Below are positions 60,847 to 64,000 of a stretch of DNA of 64,000 bases, in pieces; the first letter of the stretch is position 1, and each line of letters begins with the position of its first letter. This DNA is from Renibacterium sp. (GTDB taxonomy: Bacteria > Actinomycetota > Actinomycetes > Actinomycetales > Micrococcaceae), in NCBI GenBank assembly GCA_017419405.1, contig JAFOLH010000015.1, positions 248,001 to 312,000 on the forward strand. Direction: 5' to 3'. The notes under the pieces were generated by a model. The model had not been told where the DNA came from. It made no database searches and saw only the letters and a list, made by a program, of their open reading frames with translations. The translations under genes and the position numbers were made by a program.

Positions 60847-61871
60847 TGGCTGCTCGGACAGCTCCGAACCGGCCGACGTCGAACCTGTCCGCGGCGCCGG
60901 CCAAAGCCCGCAAACGCGGCGGCGGCACCGCACTGGCTTTCCCCACCTGGGCGTTCCTGCTGTTCTTCTTCGTCATGCCGATCGGCCTCGTCCTCTGGTA
61001 CAGCTTCGGCCAGAAGCCGGATTTGTTCAGTGCCCACGACAACTCGGTGTTCAGCTTCGACCGCTATTTCGAGGCGCTCAACGAGACTTTTTTGAAGACG
61101 TTCTGGAACACCCTGGGCATCGGCTTGACCGGGACGCTCATCTGCCTGCTGATCGCGGTGCCGTTCGCCTATTGGCTGGCGATCAAGGCGCCTGGCTGGT
61201 TCCGGCCGTTGGGCCTGGCCCTGGTCCTGGTGCCGTTCTGGACGAATTTCCTGGTGCGCACCCTGGGCTGGCAGATCCTGCTGGCACCGGAGGGTCCGGT
61301 CTCCAACTGGCTGCAGCAACTGGGGCTGAGCGCCGTACCGCTGGACTTCCTTTATACCCGCGGGGCGGTGCAATTGGGTGTGGTCTACAACTACCTGCCG
61401 CTGATGATCCTGCCGCTCTTCGTGGCCATCGACCGGGCCGGTCCGGCGTTGCGCGAAGCCAGCCGGGACCTCGGCGCCAACCGCTGGCGCACCTTGTTCA
61501 CCATCACCTTGCCACTGGCCACGCCCGGCATCGCCTCCGGCGCTTTGCTGGTCTTCATCCCGCTGATGGGTGATTACGTGACCGCATCGGTATTGGGCGG
61601 CGCACAGGGCAATATGGTGGGCCAGCTGGTGGCCAACCAGTTCAATGTGGCGCAGAACTGGGCACTCGGATCGGCCATGGCGGTGGTGCTGATGCTGTTC
61701 ATCGCGGCCGCGGTGCTCTGCGCCGGGCTGCTCGCCTTCCTGGCCAGAGCGCTGATCCGACGGAACCGGCGGATCGACCTGAGCCAGCTTAAACCGAGCC
61801 AACTTAAACCGAGCCAGCTGGCCGGCATCGGTCCGAAAGCCGGAATCCATCAAAAAGGAGGCCCCCGATGA
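60846..61871 (+). CDS. potB: Polyamine ABC transporter permease (PotB-like) with repeated C-terminal tail
   Basis: The 341-residue permease has six helices and the EAA loop LREASRDLGANRWRTLFTITLP. The N-terminal cytoplasmic segment is basic. After the last helix there is a tail with a short tandem repeat, SQLKPSQLKPSQL, encoded by repeated CAGCTTAAACCGAGC-like units at about 61789-61820. The tail is likely variable and not essential. The ATG shares a base with the potD stop, and the gene overlaps potC by ATGA. Confidence 0.92.
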   Translation: MAARTAPNRPTSNLSAAPAKARKRGGGTALAFPTWAFLLFFFVMPIGLVLWYSFGQKPDLFSAHDNSVFSFDRYFEALNETFLKTFWNTLGIGLTGTLICLLIAVPFAYWLAIKAPGWFRPLGLALVLVPFWTNFLVRTLGWQILLAPEGPVSNWLQQLGLSAVPLDFLYTRGAVQLGVVYNYLPLMILPLFVAIDRAGPALREASRDLGANRWRTLFTITLPLATPGIASGALLVFIPLMGDYVTASVLGGAQGNMVGQLVANQFNVAQNWALGSAMAVVLMLFIAAAVLCAGLLAFLARALIRRNRRIDLSQLKPSQLKPSQLAGIGPKAGIHQKGGPR

Positions 61872-62734
61872 AACGCCGAACTGATCCGCTCACGGTGCTG
61901 CTGGGCGTCTTGGGCATTTTGGTCTTCGCTTTCCTCTTCCTGCCGATCGTGGTGATCCTGGTCTACTCCTTCAACAACGGCACGCTGCTGGCGGCATGGC
62001 GGGGATTCGGTTTCGACGCCTACTCCGCGGCTGCCGGCAACTCGGTGATCCGCGGCGCCGTGCTGACCTCGTTGACCGCTGCGGCCGGGTCCGCGCTGCT
62101 CGCCACGGTGCTGGGCACCTTGGGCGGCATCGCCCTGGCCCGCTCTTCGCTGGCCCAGTCGAAATCCGTGAAATTCTGGGCCATCGGGTTGACCGTGCTG
62201 CTCGGCTTGACCATGGTCACCCCGGAAATCGTCGATGCCGTCTCGCTTTTGCCGTGGTTCGTTTCCCTGGGCACGGATCTGGGCATCACTCCCCTGAACA
62301 ACGGATTGGTCCGTCTGGTGATCGCGCACAGCGTGGTCTCGATCGCGATCGTGACTTTCATCGTCCGGGCCCGGATGCAGGGCGTGGACCAATCGCTCGA
62401 AGAAGCCGCCGAGGATCTTTATGCCAGCCGGTGGCATGCCTTCTGGCAAGTGACCTTCCCGATCGCCGCACCGGGTATCCTCGCCGGCGCCCTGATGTCC
62501 TTCACGATCAGTCTGGATAACACCATCGTCTCCAGCTTCGTGCAGGTTCCGGGCACTACCCCGTGGCCGGTCTACATCTTCTCTTCGCTCAAAGTCGGTT
62601 TGAAACCCGAAGTCGCAGCGGTTTCCGCAGTGATGTTCCTGCTGACCCTGCTGGCCTTGGCCTTTGTGGCGATCGTCCTGCGGCGCACCGGCGGATCCAC
62701 GAAAGAAATCGCCGTGACCATGACGGGAGGCTGA
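61868..62734 (+). CDS. potC: Polyamine ABC transporter permease (PotC-like)
   Basis: The 288-residue permease is the second membrane subunit. About six helices are visible, with the EAA loop LEEAAEDLYASRWHAFWQVTFP. The LDNTIVSSFVQVPGTTPWPV segment is typical of PotC. It is coupled to potB by ATGA. A cupin gene starts 1 base after the stop. The five-gene block from the ATPase through this permease is strongly operon-like. Confidence 0.93.
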   Translation: MKRRTDPLTVLLGVLGILVFAFLFLPIVVILVYSFNNGTLLAAWRGFGFDAYSAAAGNSVIRGAVLTSLTAAAGSALLATVLGTLGGIALARSSLAQSKSVKFWAIGLTVLLGLTMVTPEIVDAVSLLPWFVSLGTDLGITPLNNGLVRLVIAHSVVSIAIVTFIVRARMQGVDQSLEEAAEDLYASRWHAFWQVTFPIAAPGILAGALMSFTISLDNTIVSSFVQVPGTTPWPVYIFSSLKVGLKPEVAAVSAVMFLLTLLALAFVAIVLRRTGGSTKEIAVTMTGG

Positions 62735-62735
62735 A

Positions 62736-63119
62736 ATGGAACCGAATACCGCGATCCGGGCCGCCGACGTCGAGGTCGTGCTCGAAGACATCGAACCGCA
62801 GCGGCTGCACTCGGCGAGCGCGCAGGACGGCGCGACCGAATTGGGAATCCTCGGCGGCGTCGAATTCGGCATCTGGGAAATGACCGAGGGCACGGCGAGC
62901 GACACCGAAAACGACGAGGTGTTCCTGGTGATCTCCGGTTCGGCGACCATCGATTTCCCCCAGGAACGGCGGTCTCTGCGCGTCGGCCCCGGCGATCTGG
63001 TCCGGCTCGGCGCCGGAACCCGAACCACCTGGACCGTGCACGAGCAGCTCCGCAAGCTCTACTTGACCCTCCCGGACGGCACTCCAGGCCCGATCGACGA
63101 AAGCGGACCCCATGACTGA
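62736..63119 (+). CDS. Small cupin protein in the polyamine operon
   Basis: The 127-residue single-cupin protein has the motif WEMTEGTASDTENDEVFLVI and then RVGPGDLVRLGAGTRTTWTV. The strict metal-ligand His of common cupins is mostly absent, so metal binding is doubtful. Such proteins often accompany PuuB-type oxidases and amine operons, where they may bind or sense a small molecule. It overlaps the dehydrogenase gene by 8 bases. Confidence 0.8.
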   Translation: MEPNTAIRAADVEVVLEDIEPQRLHSASAQDGATELGILGGVEFGIWEMTEGTASDTENDEVFLVISGSATIDFPQERRSLRVGPGDLVRLGAGTRTTWTVHEQLRKLYLTLPDGTPGPIDESGPHD

Positions 63120-64000
63120 ACTCGAATCCTTGTACTTCGACGGCGGCTACCACCCGGCATCCGGGCCCCGGATGGAGCTGCGCAATCCGGCCACCGGGCA
63201 ACTACTCGGGAGCTTCGCCGAAGCAGCGCCGGAGGACGTCGCAGCGGCGGTGGCCGCAGCCAAGCGTGCACTGCCCGGGTGGTCCGGCGCGACGCCGGCG
63301 GAACGCTCGGCGGCGATGCTCCGGTTGGCCGCCGAGCTCGGCGAACGCGCCGAGGAACTGGCGCAGCTCGAATCCAGCCAGGGCGGCAAAGCGATCCGGT
63401 TGGCCCGTGAATTCGATGTGCCCGGCACCGTGGACAACGCCGAGTTCTTCGCCGGAGCAGCCCGGCACCTCAACGGCCTCGCGGCCGGCGAGTATTCGCC
63501 GGAGCACACCTCGATGGTCCGTCGGGAGGCGATCGGCGTGGTCGGTTCGATCTCGCCGTGGAACTACCCGTTGCAGATGGCCGGCTGGAAAATCCTGCCG
63601 GCGATCGCTGCCGGCAACACGATCGTGCTCAAGCCCTCAGAACTCACCCCGGGAAGCACCTTGCTGTTCGCCGAAGCAGCGAGCGCCGCCGGGATCCCGC
63701 CCGGTGTGGTCAACGTCGTGGTCGGCACCGGGCAACGCACCGGCGAAGCCCTGGTCCGGCATCCCGACGTGGCGATGACTTCGTTCACCGGCTCCACCGC
63801 CGTCGGCCGCAAAATCATGGCAATGGCCAGTGAACGCGGCAATCGGGTGCATCTGGAACTCGGCGGGAAGGCGCCTTTCGTGGTCTTCGAGGACGCCGAT
63901 CTGGAAGCCGCCGCGCAGGGTGCGGTCGCCGGTTCGTTGATCAACGGCGGGCAGGATTGCACCGCGGCCACCCGGGCGTATGTGCACCGCAGTTTGTTCC
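63112..64000 (+). CDS. Aldehyde dehydrogenase, probable gamma-aminobutyraldehyde type (partial)
   Basis: This NAD(P)-dependent dehydrogenase runs off the right edge, and 296 residues are visible. The cofactor region is ISPWNYPLQMAGWKILPAIA and VLKPSELTPGSTLLFA. The base Glu is in HLELGGKAPFV and the nucleophile Cys in NGGQDCTAATRAYV. FTGSTAVGRKI is also present. In this operon it likely oxidises the aldehyde released by the aminotransferase and the oxidase. The start ATG overlaps the cupin stop region. Confidence 0.91.
   Translation, partial: MTELESLYFDGGYHPASGPRMELRNPATGQLLGSFAEAAPEDVAAAVAAAKRALPGWSGATPAERSAAMLRLAAELGERAEELAQLESSQGGKAIRLAREFDVPGTVDNAEFFAGAARHLNGLAAGEYSPEHTSMVRREAIGVVGSISPWNYPLQMAGWKILPAIAAGNTIVLKPSELTPGSTLLFAEAASAAGIPPGVVNVVVGTGQRTGEALVRHPDVAMTSFTGSTAVGRKIMAMASERGNRVHLELGGKAPFVVFEDADLEAAAQGAVAGSLINGGQDCTAATRAYVHRSLF

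Overview
The window is about 62-63 percent GC by eye and is packed with genes on both strands. It most resembles a high-GC actinobacterium of the Micrococcaceae (Arthrobacter-like). Evidence for this is a mycothiol-enzyme family protein, FCD-type GntR regulation of malonate genes, a TGATG/ATGA style of translational coupling, and several apparently leaderless genes with a TANNNT box 6-8 nt before the start. I saw no rRNA, tRNA, CRISPR array, transposase or phage gene. The genus is an inference from gene content.

Layout. 1-6229 (minus) is an oligopeptide ABC importer (oppA, oppB, oppC, partial oppD), split by a plus-strand membrane protein. 6520-7465 holds tiny membrane-peptide genes and a tandem hairpin repeat. 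7586-12479 is a malonate utilisation locus (matA, matB, madL, madM and divergent matR). 12533-20936 is mostly housekeeping: ychF, rmuC, ispH, a membrane protein, xseAB, a polyphosphate kinase 2 protein and an aminotransferase. 21078-24699 is an osmoprotectant importer. 24874-30299 has rsgA, a possible leader peptide, a Nudix hydrolase, a pirin, an N-acetylglucosamine-kinase-like protein, a nitronate monooxygenase and an Lrp regulator. 30317-39112 is a regulator-rich stretch (ArsR, Lrp, MarR and TetR types) with MFS, CorA, aldo/keto reductase and SDR genes. Several clear operators and a dispersed palindromic repeat family lie in it.

40361-54712 is the most unusual region. Eleven plus-strand genes form a rearranged phosphate (Pst) transport locus. 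It encodes PstC, PstA and PstB plus three different PstS-type or surface-attached binding proteins and an Ig-like surface protein. Interleaved with these are a sortase with an intact His/Cys/Arg triad, a sortase-fold protein that has lost the catalytic His and Cys, a lytic transglycosylase, and a PASTA protein whose kinase domain has lost Lys, Asp(HRD) and Asp(DFG). Most genes from 43165 to 54712 overlap by ATGA or lie a few bases apart, so they look like one operon. A canonical-looking tandem PHO-type box lies 1.2 kb upstream, and a weaker one lies inside the leader. My reading is a cell-wall-embedded phosphate capture and uptake machine, or a phosphate-responsive wall-remodelling machine, with two catalytically dead scaffolds.

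54720-55349 is a mycothiol-dependent-isomerase-family gene. 55660-64000 is a polyamine uptake and catabolism operon: class III aminotransferase, PuuB-like oxidase, PotABCD-type transporter, cupin and a partial aldehyde dehydrogenase running off the right edge.
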